Assembly: GCF_019443125.1 (NCBI RefSeq)
Contig: NZ_JAHYXK010000006.1
Coordinates: forward strand, 182,880 to 246,879
Direction of reading: 5' to 3'
Length of the DNA: 64,000 nucleotides
Source: Pontibacter aydingkolensis
GTDB taxonomy: Bacteria > Bacteroidota > Bacteroidia > Cytophagales > Hymenobacteraceae
Positions 54,638-64,000 of this stretch are shown in pieces. Position 1 is the first letter of the stretch; each line of letters starts with the position of its first letter. The translations under genes were made by a program, and so were the position numbers. The notes under the pieces were generated by a model that was not told the origin of the DNA, searched no databases, and saw nothing but the letters and a program-made list of their open reading frames with translations.

Positions 54638-56017
54638 TTGATCAATCCACTTCACAATACTGATACCATCGTAGCCGTAGCCACTGCTTCGGGCACGGGT
54701 GCTATTGCCGTAATCCGCTTGTCCGGTCCGGAGGCTATTACCATTACCAATAGTGTTTTTAAAGGCAAAGACCTTACAAAACAAGCCAGCCACACCATTC
54801 ACTTTGGCTCCATCCGCGACGAGGGCAAGATCCTGGATGAAGTACTGGTTTCGCTGTTTGTTGGCCCGCACTCCTACACTAAAGAGAATGTGGTAGAGAT
54901 TTCCTGCCACGGTTCCGACTTTATCGTGCAGCAGATCGTGAAGTTGCTGCTGAAGAACGGCGCACGCCTGGCTAATGCAGGTGAGTTTACAAAACGCGCT
55001 TTCCTGAACGGACAGTTCGACCTGGCCCAGGCTGAGGCAGTAGCCGACCTGATCTCCTCCGACTCTGCCCTGTCGCATGAGGTAGCCATGAAGCAGATGC
55101 GCGGTGGTTTTTCGCAGGAGATCAAACGCCTTCGTGGTGAGCTGGTTCACTTCGCCTCTATGATAGAACTGGAGCTGGACTTCGGCGAAGAAGATGTAGA
55201 GTTTGCAGACCGTGACCAGTTGCGCACGCTTATCCTAAATATCCAAGGTATAATACGGGAGTTACTCAAGTCGTTTGAGCTGGGTAACGTGATCAAGAAC
55301 GGAGTACCCACTGTAATAGTAGGCAACCCGAATGCCGGGAAATCTACGCTGCTTAATAAACTCCTGAACGAGGAGAAAGCGATTGTATCGGATGTACCGG
55401 GCACTACCCGTGATTTTATTGAGGATGAGATCAATATTGAAGGTATAACTTTCCGCTTCATCGATACAGCTGGACTGCGCGAAACTACCGACAAAGTAGA
55501 GGCCATTGGTGTAGAGCGCACCATGCAGAAGCTAAGCCAGTCGTCGCTGATCATTTACCTGTTCGACATCACCGAAGTAACCGCCGATGAAGTACAGGCG
55601 GAGCTAGACAGGCTAAACCCGAAAAACCTACCTTTAATAGCTGTAGCTAACAAAATTGACCAGGCATCAAATGAGAAACTGATTGCTTTTGAAAGTATAG
55701 AAAACCTGGTGCAGATCTCTGCAGCCGAAGGAGCCAACCTGGAAGACCTGAAGCAAGCCCTGGTAAATAAAGTGAACCTGGGCAAGCTTAACACCCAGCA
55801 ACAAACCATCGTCACCAACCTACGCCACGTAGACAGCCTGAACAAGACCTACGCAGCCCTGGACGATGTGCTTAACGGCCTTGCCCTGAGCATGAGCGGC
55901 GACCTGGTAGCTGCCGACATCCGCAGGGCACTTTACAGCTTAGGCGAGATAACAGGAGAGATCACAACGGATGATCTACTGGACAATATTTTCACCAAGT
56001 TCTGCATCGGCAAGTAA
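54638..56017 (+). CDS. mnmE: tRNA uridine-5-carboxymethylaminomethyl modification GTPase
   Basis: The 459-residue GTPase acts with MnmG on wobble uridines. The N-terminal folate-binding domain is followed by helical domains and a G domain: G1 GNPNAGKSTLLN (about 229-240), G3 DTAGLRET, G4 NKID, and the C-terminal catalytic cysteine in FCIGK at the very end. The length is normal. The start is TTG at 54638, fitting the promoter position; there is no in-frame ATG before the first conserved strand. Confidence 0.95.
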   Translation: MINPLHNTDTIVAVATASGTGAIAVIRLSGPEAITITNSVFKGKDLTKQASHTIHFGSIRDEGKILDEVLVSLFVGPHSYTKENVVEISCHGSDFIVQQIVKLLLKNGARLANAGEFTKRAFLNGQFDLAQAEAVADLISSDSALSHEVAMKQMRGGFSQEIKRLRGELVHFASMIELELDFGEEDVEFADRDQLRTLILNIQGIIRELLKSFELGNVIKNGVPTVIVGNPNAGKSTLLNKLLNEEKAIVSDVPGTTRDFIEDEINIEGITFRFIDTAGLRETTDKVEAIGVERTMQKLSQSSLIIYLFDITEVTADEVQAELDRLNPKNLPLIAVANKIDQASNEKLIAFESIENLVQISAAEGANLEDLKQALVNKVNLGKLNTQQQTIVTNLRHVDSLNKTYAALDDVLNGLALSMSGDLVAADIRRALYSLGEITGEITTDDLLDNIFTKFCIGK

Positions 56018-56050
56018 CTCTGTAAAATAATACAATTCCAACCATTTATC

Positions 56051-56076
56051 AAAAGCCTGATAATCAGGCTTTTTTT
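56051..56076 (+). terminator. Rho-independent terminator after mnmE
   Basis: AAAAGCCTGA pairs with TCAGGCTTTT, followed by further T. Confidence 0.88.
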
Positions 56077-56177
56077 GCTATTTAACTTGCTTTTAACAAT
56101 AAAATATTTGTAAATATATATCAAGTTCGTTATCTATTTCTACCTCAAGCTATAGATTAGTAGTAATTTAAAATAAT

Positions 56178-56567
56178 CTAATTTATTGTTTTTTGTTGAA
56201 AAACAAGCTTTATATCTAATTGATGTAGAGGCTTGTGTATCAACCCAGAGACGATGGCATAGTCTTTAGAACGCTCTGAGTCTGCCAGGCTCAGAGATGA
56301 AGTCAGCACAAAGATCCTACACCTATTCTTTATTTCTGGGTGAAGCTGCTTTAACTCATCCAAAAATCCCCAACCGTCCATGGCGGGCATATTCAGGTCC
56401 AGAAAGACAATGTCAGGGTACGAGTCGCTGCCTTCGGTACCTAAAGCACTCAACACTTCATGGGCAGAGAGGTATGTACGGATTTCAAGTGTGGGATATT
56501 CCAATAAAAGCATGTTCTCTGTCAGGAATATACTCAAATGATCATCGTCTATGATGTAAATTTTCAT
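56178..56567 (-). CDS. Single-domain response regulator
   Basis: The 129-residue protein is a receiver domain only: acidic pocket IDDDHLS near residues 5-11, phospho-acceptor aspartate in IVFLDLNMPAMDGW near 56, threonine/serine FVLTSS and a C-terminal lysine in IHKPL. No output domain is present. It lies 1 bp from the PAS kinase gene on the same strand, which very probably phosphorylates it. Confidence 0.92.
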   Translation of the reverse strand: MKIYIIDDDHLSIFLTENMLLLEYPTLEIRTYLSAHEVLSALGTEGSDSYPDIVFLDLNMPAMDGWGFLDELKQLHPEIKNRCRIFVLTSSLSLADSERSKDYAIVSGLIHKPLHQLDIKLVFQQKTIN

Positions 56568-56568
56568 G

Positions 56569-59109
56569 TTAATTTTTGTGTAAATATATATTGAAGGTTG
56601 TACCCTTGTCAGGTTGGCTATTTACCTCAATATGTCCGTCCATGGCCTCGATATGAGTTTTGACTAAGTATAAGCCGATCCCCCGCCCCTCTCTGTCAGT
56701 ATGGAAGCGCTTGTACAGCATGAAAACCTGATCTTTCACTTTGTCCATATCAAAGCCAGAACCGTTATCGCTTATAGCAATAAGAGTGCCCTTCTCTGCG
56801 CTGCCCTCACACTTGACATGCACTTCAAGAATTCGTTTTTTGGACCTGTACTTGATGGCATTGGACAGCAGGTTATAGAAGATACTGTACATGTAAGCCC
56901 TGTTCGCATAGACAAAGGTGTCTTCAGTCACGTCAACCGTGACATTGCCCCCGCACTTGATGATTTGCTCCTGCAGGGAGGAGAGCGCCTGTTCAATTAC
57001 AAGCTTCAGGTTAATATCCTCTTTCTCCAAGCTTGTCTTGCTGTCTCGAATGCTGAGTATCGTATTCAAATCCCGCAGGACGGTGTCGAGCCGCTGCATA
57101 CTTTCTTTCAAATGCACCATGGATTTGTCGTGCAAGACAGTATGCTTATCGATTCGGGGAATTAAATTGGCAAGCCCTAAGGCGCTAGCAACAGGAGCTC
57201 TCAAATTATGGGAGACGATATAGGTGAACTGCTGCAAGTCCTTGTTCTGCCGGTAGAGATCCTGTGCTAACTGGGTCAACTCCTCTTCTTTCGCTTTAAG
57301 TGCCGTTATGTCCGTGTGGACCTCTACGAACCTTGTTAGCTCCCCCTTCTTGTCGAAAAGAGAAGTAATATCCACCTTTACCCACACTTCCTCACCGCTT
57401 TTTGTGATGTTGAGCACCTCAAAGGAGATTGGATTGCCCTGCAGCAGCCTGCCCTCAAGAGAGTTGAAGGCTGTACTGTCGGTCTTGTGGTTGTGGAGAA
57501 ACTCGGAGGGTCTTTTGCCGACAGCCTCTTCCAATGAGTAGCCCAGCAGCCTTGTGAAGCCCTCGTTCACCCACTCGATCCGCCAGTCCTTGTTGGCGAT
57601 GATAACGCTGTTGTTGGTCTTGCTTGCAACAAGTGAGAGCAATTCCAGCTCCTTCTTCGTTTTGATTTTCTCTGTGATATCAGATTGAATGAACACATAT
57701 TGTGTCACTTCGCTTTTATCGTCCAGCACAGGATTGACCTGCACCAACATCCACACATCACCACCGTCTTTCCTTCGCCTTAGCGCCTCAAAGGAAACAG
57801 GCTTGCCCTGGATCATCTTCTCCTTTATTGTATCTATAGTACTGCTATCCCCTTCAGGATGGTAGAGCAGATCGAAGGGTGTATGACCACGTGCCTCAGC
57901 AAGACTATACCCCGTTAACTTGGTGAAGCCATCGTTCACCCACTCGATCTGAAATGCTCTATCCATGATGATCACTCCGTTTGTGGTCCTGCTGGCAACC
58001 AAGGACAATTTCTTTAGTTCATCCCTTGACCTGACCTTTTCTGACACATCATCAAAATAAATAGATAAGCCCTCATTGGAGGGGAATGCCTTTACTTCCA
58101 CCCATATATCCGTTCCCGCAAAATAAGCTTCAAAATGCACGGCTTTCCCTGTTTCAACAGCGCGGTGATACTGCTTGTAGAAATCACCGTTGACCTCAGA
58201 CGGGAATTCCTGCCAAGCATTGCGCCCGATATGGTAAGTGCGGTTTAATCCCAGCTGGCGCTCGGCTTCGCTGTTGATATAGGCGAAGTTCCAGTCTTTG
58301 TCTAGTACAAAGAAAGCATCAGTGATGCTCTCGAAGATGCTGTTGAGCTTCTGCGCCTGCCGCTGAATGGTGTCGTAGGAATGCAGCATAGGGGTGATGT
58401 CCCTTGCAATGGTCTGCGCACCTACAATCTTACCCTCTACCTTGATCGGAAGCTTCTCCGTGTCGTAGACGCTCTTTTCCCCGTTATGCTCAAGCACGAG
58501 ATCGAACCGCACGGTTTTCCCCAAAAACACTTGTTGCAGACTCGCTTCATTAACGGAAGCCATTGGAGGGGACAGGAAAGAGGATGCAGGAGAGCCAATA
58601 GCCTCCGTTCCCACGATGCCGAGTACAGACAAAAACTGTTGATTGGCTTCAGTGATCACGCCTTCCCTGCTTTCCACGAAGACGAGGTCAGGACTATTGT
58701 TAAATAGGGTTCTGAAGCGCTGCTCCCGCTCCACAAGTAGCTTTTTTTGCTCAACCTGATCTGTCATGTCACGCCCCACACAGTATATCAGTCCATCTTC
58801 CTCAGACCAAAATCCCGACCAACGTATCGGAACTACATGTCCTGACTTGTGAAAAAAGCTGGTGTCAAAATTGACTTTTTTACCGCTTGCAAGCGTCTCG
58901 CTAATAGCCTGTGTGGCTGAAATCGCCTCATCGGGGTGTAAATACCTGGTGAAGTGTTGTCCAATTACTTCTTCGCTACTATACCCCAATATGGCTTTAC
59001 ATGCCTCATTTGAATAAACAATAAGACCATTGCGGTCAATACTCCCGATTATATCGAGAGAATACCTCACCATCCTTTCGTAATTGGGAGATGTTACACC
59101 TGAACTCAT
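56569..59109 (-). CDS. Multi-PAS histidine kinase
   Basis: The 846-residue protein has no membrane segment and about five PAS domains (starting near residues 10, 130, 255, 375, 500) followed by a coiled stretch and a HisKA domain with the phospho-acceptor histidine in FTYIVSHNLRAPVASALGLA (about residue 625), then HATPase motifs YNLLSNAIKYRS and SDNGSGFDMDKV. It is probably cytoplasmic. The ligand is unknown. It forms an operon with the single-domain regulator downstream. Confidence 0.92.
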   Translation of the reverse strand: MSSGVTSPNYERMVRYSLDIIGSIDRNGLIVYSNEACKAILGYSSEEVIGQHFTRYLHPDEAISATQAISETLASGKKVNFDTSFFHKSGHVVPIRWSGFWSEEDGLIYCVGRDMTDQVEQKKLLVEREQRFRTLFNNSPDLVFVESREGVITEANQQFLSVLGIVGTEAIGSPASSFLSPPMASVNEASLQQVFLGKTVRFDLVLEHNGEKSVYDTEKLPIKVEGKIVGAQTIARDITPMLHSYDTIQRQAQKLNSIFESITDAFFVLDKDWNFAYINSEAERQLGLNRTYHIGRNAWQEFPSEVNGDFYKQYHRAVETGKAVHFEAYFAGTDIWVEVKAFPSNEGLSIYFDDVSEKVRSRDELKKLSLVASRTTNGVIIMDRAFQIEWVNDGFTKLTGYSLAEARGHTPFDLLYHPEGDSSTIDTIKEKMIQGKPVSFEALRRRKDGGDVWMLVQVNPVLDDKSEVTQYVFIQSDITEKIKTKKELELLSLVASKTNNSVIIANKDWRIEWVNEGFTRLLGYSLEEAVGKRPSEFLHNHKTDSTAFNSLEGRLLQGNPISFEVLNITKSGEEVWVKVDITSLFDKKGELTRFVEVHTDITALKAKEEELTQLAQDLYRQNKDLQQFTYIVSHNLRAPVASALGLANLIPRIDKHTVLHDKSMVHLKESMQRLDTVLRDLNTILSIRDSKTSLEKEDINLKLVIEQALSSLQEQIIKCGGNVTVDVTEDTFVYANRAYMYSIFYNLLSNAIKYRSKKRILEVHVKCEGSAEKGTLIAISDNGSGFDMDKVKDQVFMLYKRFHTDREGRGIGLYLVKTHIEAMDGHIEVNSQPDKGTTFNIYLHKN

Positions 59110-59992
59110 ACTTAGCTTTAAATATTTTTTTCCGTTTTGTCCTAAAATGCGGTATTGGTTTAGCTAATCACTCTGATCGAGGCTATAGAAGTGGCCACTT
59201 CTATAGCCAGCGTCCTGGTTGCAATTGTCTATCACGTTCAAAATCCTGAACCTGTTGCCCTAGGCAAGGCTGTCACTCATAAAGTCCATGCTCCAGCTAA
59301 GGTTGAGCTCCCTCTTACATACTACCATCTATTTTTAAGTCTGAGTCGCCAGAAATATGCTTCAACACCTATAGAACACTACCAAACTACAGGCTTGATG
59401 GCAAACTTAAGAGCAGGAAGTACATCAGAGACACCATGTCTCATGTCGGTACCAACCCCATAGCTTTTCGACAAAGCGACTGAGCTCGTCTCCGGTGTCC
59501 CTGATAGTATCGAGGTGGCTGCACAAATGCTGTCCTTGATCCAGCGACTAGAACAACTGTATACAGCCAGCCGGTAAATCGTGCGGCAAGTCACGTCAGT
59601 TGCAACTGGTTTTAACCAAAAAAAAACGGTGTTAACCACTCCTCTTATGCTAACCACAAGAGGGACAGCTCGCTTGTTGCAGGAACTTATAATAGGCAGC
59701 GCCTGCTTTAACTTCTGCTAGCTTTTATGGCTCAAATCACTTAGATAAATCTTCCATTTTTATGTTTATTAAGTGGAGCTTACTAATTTTCTAATATGTT
59801 GATCAAATAACTATCTTGATTAGCATGTTCGCTTCTTTAATCCTATTGACTACGTTTTATTGCAATCTCCAATTTGCATCGCGCAAAAGTCCAAATAGCA
59901 TTTTTCCATTATCGCTTTAAAAACAACTACAGTATATACTTTTAAACTGCTTGATATGCACATCAATAAAATGTGTACAGTTGAATTAACTT
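59110..59992. pseudogene. Region of about 880 bp with a decayed coding sequence
   Basis: No intact gene is visible. Forward-strand pieces look coding but change frame: 59191 onward (ATSIASVLVAIVYHVQNPEP, YYHLFLSLSRQKYASTPIEHYQ), then KYIRDTMSHVGTNPIAFR near 59410, then DSIEVAAQMLSLIQRLEQLY ending TAA near 59577. This suggests one gene broken by at least two frameshifts. I do not recognise the family. The rest (59580-59992) is AT-rich and empty apart from TATACTT near 59936. Confidence 0.45.
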
Positions 59993-62740
59993 CTACTTGC
60001 TAAGCGTATAAAGTTCATGAGAGAAACTATAGGAAACCGTTATCTTCACCAACGTTCCTTTTCCTTTGCCCCTGTGCCTAATGGTGAGCTTTCCGTTCAG
60101 TAGGTTTATTCTATCTCTTATATTTCTTAGCCCCAGCCCTTTTGCTTTACTTGAGGCATAAGAAAACCCAATGCCATTATCACTAACATTCAAATGAACC
60201 TTTCCTTTTTTCATCGATAGCAGTATGTATACCTTAGAAGCTTGCGCATGCTTAATGACGTTGTTGATTAATTCCTGACAAGCACGAAACAGTACAATCT
60301 CCAGGTGTGGCTCCAGTCTGTCGTGACAACCGGTAGTATCACAATGTACCTGAAGAGCGCTTTGACTGTAATTAGAACACAAATTGCAGAGCGCCTCCTT
60401 TAACCCAAAATCGTGCAACAAAGCCGGCATAAGCTCATGAGCTGAACTTCTTGTAGCGCTGATTGCCTCATTCAGTAGTTCCTGCGCCGATGAAAGGGCA
60501 ATGCTTCCTAAACTGTTCCTTTCAAAATGCTTCTGTGCCTCATGTAGGTTTAATCTAGTAGCAAAAAGAAGCTGATTGACACCATTATGCAGTGACTCAG
60601 AGATTCTTTTCCGCTCCGCCTCTTGTGTTTCCAAAATAGTTAAAAGCTGTATTTTCTGCTGCTCCAACTGCATGCACAGGTTTTCCTTCTCAAGCCGCTT
60701 TGTCTCTGAAATATCAACATTCACCCCCAGCACCTTAGAGGGCATCCCATCTTCCCAAATAGCAAAAGTTGTAATCTTATGGGTAAGTACCTGCCCTGAA
60801 ACGCTCAGGCGAAGTATCAGCTCATTGGAGATGTTTCCGCCTGTACACAGACTATTCACAAAATTTTTAGCAATCAGCTTATCCTCCTCGACAGTAAAGT
60901 CCAGATAAGTCTCTAAACTTACTGATATGCTTTTTGGAAGATTGAGTAGGTGATACATTCCTTCCGACCAGTAAAGCGTTCCGGAGTTCACATCATACTC
61001 CCAACTGCCCATGCGGACTACTTCCTCGGACTGCCTGAGCACCTGGAGCTGTTTCTGGAGCGTTTTCTCCACTTCCTTTCTATAGGTTACATCAAGGAAA
61101 GTCAGGATGATGCCATCCCCGTTCTTTATAACAGAAACATCTAACCAAAAGTCCAAGCCGTCTTCATGATAATAACGCTCCAGGCGCACGGGCTGACCAG
61201 ACTCAATAACCCTGACATAATCCTCATAAAACACTTTCCGTACTCCTGGGAACACCTCCAGCAATCCTTTGCCCAACACTTCTTCCACGGAGACTTTGCA
61301 CAGCTCCTCAAAGGCCTTATTCGCGCCCCTGAATGCGTAATCTATAACTTCTCCCTCAACGCCTCGTACTGTGTCCAGGAGACAAATCGCTGAAATGCTC
61401 CCGTCCAGCATGCGCTGAAAGGTAGTATTGGAAGCTTCAATATTGGCATGCGCCTCTCTGAGCTTCAGCTCATCCTTCTTTCGCTTCGTGATGTCCTCAA
61501 CGGTACAGACGAGCTTCTCCTCAAGTTTGATGACAACATACCTGAACCAGTTCTCCCCACAAGGCTGTTCGAAGTCTGCCGCCAGACCTGTATTATGAAC
61601 CTGTTGAAATGCCTGCAGAATTCCTGTCTTCTCCGCATCAGGGTAAAATTTCGTTAACCTGGTGCCTATAGGATCACGGCCGCCCATCCTTTTAAGCTCC
61701 TTGTTTACCAACCGGTGGACAAAGTCAGCTGCCTTTCCATCTTCAGCAACGTCGGCCTCGAGTACCGCAATCCCAGCCCTGGAGGTATCAAAGACAGCCT
61801 GTAAAAGGTCCTTGCTTGCCTTTAGGTCCAGCTCTGCATTTTTGAGGTCTGTGATGTCTCGGCCAATGCCTAACACATATTCCACATTACCATCCTCGTC
61901 AAACTCTGGCATAAAGCGTGTATAGTACAGCCGCTCCCCTTTTAATGTTTTGACAGTATTATAATGTTCCTTTTGTTCGCCTGTGGCAAGTACTAACTGC
62001 AGTTTATCCATCCAGGCCTGTGCCTTTTCTTCAGGCTGCCCCATCTCCAGGGTAGTTTTGCCCATCAGATGCTCTAAGCTGATACCCGTCTTGATTTCCA
62101 AGGCTGGATTAGCGAAAACAAGCCTCAGATTCCGGTCCCACCGGGTAATAAAGTCGGGGGTGTGGTCCACGGCAAGCCTGTACATATCCAGGAAGCGGAA
62201 AAGCTTGTTGGTGAGCTCCATTTCGGACTCCTCTTGGAGTTCATTTTTTTCAGTTATTCCCTTCTTCAGTCGCTGCATTCGGATGATGCGCTCATAATTT
62301 TCTATCTGACGTGAACTGGTAACAAGTTCTGTTACATCCTCAACCTTCTGAATAATATAGCTCACCTCCCCCTGCTCATTTAGTACAGGCGTGTGAAGCG
62401 GAAGCCAGTACCGGAAGGCAAACCCTCCTCCCTTCTCTTTCGGCATTGGCACATCGTAATGCTGAATGGCCATCCGGTGCGCCTTCTTTGTAAGCAAAAC
62501 TTGCTGCAGCGAGGCATGCAGGTTTTTTACTGCGTTTGCACCATCAGCCTCAGGATTATCCGGAAAAGCATCAAATATAAGCTTGCCCACTATGTTCTCG
62601 CGGCTAGTGAGCGTAGCCTGCAGATAAGCATCTGAAGCTGTGAGAATGATCAAATCAGGGGAAATAATCAGGTATAAGTCCGGCACTGTTTCGAAGGCTT
62701 TCAATACTTCTACCGGCGGGTTAGCGGCATTTGTTAACAT
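59993..62740 (-). CDS. Multi-PAS histidine kinase with HisKA_3 domain
   Basis: The 915-residue protein has several PAS/PAC domains (near residues 12, 190, 320, 440, 560) and a C-terminal HisKA_3 region with the phospho-acceptor histidine in ERKRISESLHNGVNQLLF (about residue 720), then HATPase motifs ELINNVIKHAQASK and SDNGIGFSY with GLGLRNI. No membrane helices. This NarX-type kinase pairs with the LuxR-type regulator at 62876-63511. The ATG at 62740 is preferred over 62800. Confidence 0.92.
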   Translation of the reverse strand: MLTNAANPPVEVLKAFETVPDLYLIISPDLIILTASDAYLQATLTSRENIVGKLIFDAFPDNPEADGANAVKNLHASLQQVLLTKKAHRMAIQHYDVPMPKEKGGGFAFRYWLPLHTPVLNEQGEVSYIIQKVEDVTELVTSSRQIENYERIIRMQRLKKGITEKNELQEESEMELTNKLFRFLDMYRLAVDHTPDFITRWDRNLRLVFANPALEIKTGISLEHLMGKTTLEMGQPEEKAQAWMDKLQLVLATGEQKEHYNTVKTLKGERLYYTRFMPEFDEDGNVEYVLGIGRDITDLKNAELDLKASKDLLQAVFDTSRAGIAVLEADVAEDGKAADFVHRLVNKELKRMGGRDPIGTRLTKFYPDAEKTGILQAFQQVHNTGLAADFEQPCGENWFRYVVIKLEEKLVCTVEDITKRKKDELKLREAHANIEASNTTFQRMLDGSISAICLLDTVRGVEGEVIDYAFRGANKAFEELCKVSVEEVLGKGLLEVFPGVRKVFYEDYVRVIESGQPVRLERYYHEDGLDFWLDVSVIKNGDGIILTFLDVTYRKEVEKTLQKQLQVLRQSEEVVRMGSWEYDVNSGTLYWSEGMYHLLNLPKSISVSLETYLDFTVEEDKLIAKNFVNSLCTGGNISNELILRLSVSGQVLTHKITTFAIWEDGMPSKVLGVNVDISETKRLEKENLCMQLEQQKIQLLTILETQEAERKRISESLHNGVNQLLFATRLNLHEAQKHFERNSLGSIALSSAQELLNEAISATRSSAHELMPALLHDFGLKEALCNLCSNYSQSALQVHCDTTGCHDRLEPHLEIVLFRACQELINNVIKHAQASKVYILLSMKKGKVHLNVSDNGIGFSYASSKAKGLGLRNIRDRINLLNGKLTIRHRGKGKGTLVKITVSYSFSHELYTLSK

Positions 62741-62875
62741 ACTTTTATGAGTCTGATGTTGCTTATGGTAGATAACATTTCTCAACACCTCTCGCAACAC
62801 ATTAAGTTTCTCCCCATAGCAGGCTTTTCAGCCTATGTAACGTTTAACTGTAATTGAGACCGTGATTCATTATGC

Positions 62876-63511
62876 CTAATCCACCAAGTTGTGAGCAAGG
62901 CAGTAACGGATCAGATCAGTGGAAGAGGCAAAACCCATCTTCCTGTAAATTCTGTTTTTATAGGTTGTGGCGGTACTCACGGAAATACTCATCTCCCTGG
63001 CCAGGTGAGAGAGTGTAAGCCCGGCGGCAAGTTTACGCATAACCTCAAACTCACGGTTAGACAGTAAGTTATGCTTGCCTTCCCTTAAGTCACCTTCTGT
63101 CAGGAAATCCGCCAGGAATTCCGCCAATTCAGGAGTGATGTACTTTCCTCCTGCCAGCACCCTTCGTATCGCTCTCAATATTTCCTCCGGGGCTGCGTCT
63201 TTTCTGAGATAAGCAGAGGCGCCGAGCTTAAGCGTACGAACAGCATAGTTTTTATCCGCATGCATGCTTAGAACCAGTACAACTACTTTTGGGAAATATT
63301 TCTTTACCTCTTGCAGAACGTCAACCCCACTCTTACCAGGCAAATTGATGTCCAGTATAATCAGGTCTATCTTGTGTTTCTCTACCATCCGAAGCACATC
63401 CCCGCCAACACCTGTCTCCGCCACCACTTCAATGCCAGTTTCTCCGCTTAACAGCCTTTTGAGGCCCTCCCGAACTACTGCAAAATCATCTACGAGCAAT
63501 ACTTTTGTCAT
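62876..63511 (-). CDS. NarL/LuxR-type response regulator
   Basis: The 211-residue protein has a receiver domain (VLLVDDFAVVREGLK at the N-terminus, phospho-acceptor aspartate in LIILDINLPGKSG near residue 54, VLSMHAD, lysine in YLRKDAAPEE) and a C-terminal LuxR helix-turn-helix (LSNREFEVMRKLAAGLT, SVSTATTYKNRIYRKMG). It would bind DNA as a dimer when phosphorylated. It lies upstream of its likely kinase on the same strand, 135 bp away. Confidence 0.93.
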   Translation of the reverse strand: MTKVLLVDDFAVVREGLKRLLSGETGIEVVAETGVGGDVLRMVEKHKIDLIILDINLPGKSGVDVLQEVKKYFPKVVVLVLSMHADKNYAVRTLKLGASAYLRKDAAPEEILRAIRRVLAGGKYITPELAEFLADFLTEGDLREGKHNLLSNREFEVMRKLAAGLTLSHLAREMSISVSTATTYKNRIYRKMGFASSTDLIRYCLAHNLVD

Positions 63512-64000
63512 GTGTTATGTAATACTAATTAGTCCTCTCTAAACTGCATCGCCTCTGCTCTTTGAGCTAGTCACTTTGCCTACATCAGTTGTCATACCCT
63601 AACGCTTATAGTAAAGATCAGTGCCCATAAATTAATATGCATTCATTTTTATCATCCCCAAGACTTGCTATAGATATTAGTGCAAGGGGCGCAAAGAAAC
63701 ACATTTTATAAGCTGTATGTTAGAGCATGTTTCACTCAAAAAGTTATTTACATAGCACTATACGTGTTCATGAGGATAAACTGACATAAGTTTCTTAGTA
63801 TGCCGCCATTTGATGTTCAGAGTGACATAGGCGCGGCCTTCAGGAGCTACCTGAAGTTTCCCTATACTACATGCTTACTAATTAACTCAAGTTGCGTGAT
63901 AGTACACGCGGTTTAACACAAAAAATCTGTTCTGCCAGCGGCTGTTGTACGTTTTAAAGTTTGCAGACTTAATTCGTAACAGCCATGACAGAACAGACCA
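63512..64000. other. Intergenic region ending in an inverted repeat at the window edge
   Basis: No gene is supported in 63512-63984. Near the end, CTGTTCTGCCAGCGGCTGTT (63927-63946) and the complement of 63978-63996 form a hairpin-like pair. The right part contains ATGACAGAACAG at 63985, which could be the first codons of a gene cut by the window edge, or the terminus of an insertion sequence. Neither can be confirmed here. Confidence 0.4.

Overview
The window looks like a chromosomal segment of a Bacteroidota bacterium, most likely order Cytophagales, family Hymenobacteraceae (Pontibacter or a close relative). This placement is an inference. It rests on family content (DUF3822 beside coaD, DUF4296 and DUF4199 proteins, a Bat-type DUF58/VWA operon, DUF922, DUF1573), on the near absence of Shine-Dalgarno sequences, on several TAnnTTTG -7 promoter elements, and on several TTG or GTG starts. 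I see no rRNA, tRNA, CRISPR array or intact insertion sequence.

Layout. 0-6.2 kb: DUF922 protease, FAD/Rieske oxidoreductase, CsaA, DUF4296 lipoprotein and a three-gene Bat operon. 6.4-12.5 kb: PLP homeostasis protein, GDPD lipoprotein, small envelope proteins, RecD-like helicase, thioesterase, Nudix. 12.5-21 kb: DUF3822 and coaD split by a four-helix-bundle-protein element, then pyrE, threonine aldolase, AlkA-like glycosylase, topoisomerase IB. 21-26.2 kb: M16 and M48 proteases and an App1-type phosphatase. 26.2-28.8 kb: an accessory island with a gene remnant, a DUF559 nuclease gene between perfect 31-bp inverted repeats, a frameshifted tyrosine recombinase and a possible integron-like cassette. 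28.9-43.3 kb: envelope genes (PagL-like deacylase, MtgA, L,D-transpeptidase, lipid kinase, M48 protease, small membrane proteins) and an ABC-F ATPase. 43.7-48.6 kb: hydroxyacyl-CoA dehydrogenase, VOC protein, DapD, glycosyltransferase, FabH. 48.8-53.8 kb: a DtxR-regulated Mn/Zn/Fe ABC importer in which one permease carries a DtxR-like tail. 53.8-56 kb: thioredoxin-like lipoprotein and MnmE. 56.2-63.5 kb: two PAS histidine kinases with their response regulators, separated by decayed sequence.

The most unusual content is repetitive DNA. (i) The heptamer AAGTATA/TATACTT is scattered through genes and intergenic DNA on both strands, far above expectation. (ii) Two small genes, a DUF559 nuclease and an S23-type four-helix-bundle protein, each sit between perfect inverted repeats, and related repeats occur without a gene elsewhere. 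(iii) Two families of MITE-like elements with terminal inverted repeats occupy gene ends, including gaps inside the metal-importer operon.

All counts, alignments and family assignments were made by eye from the sequence. No database was searched.
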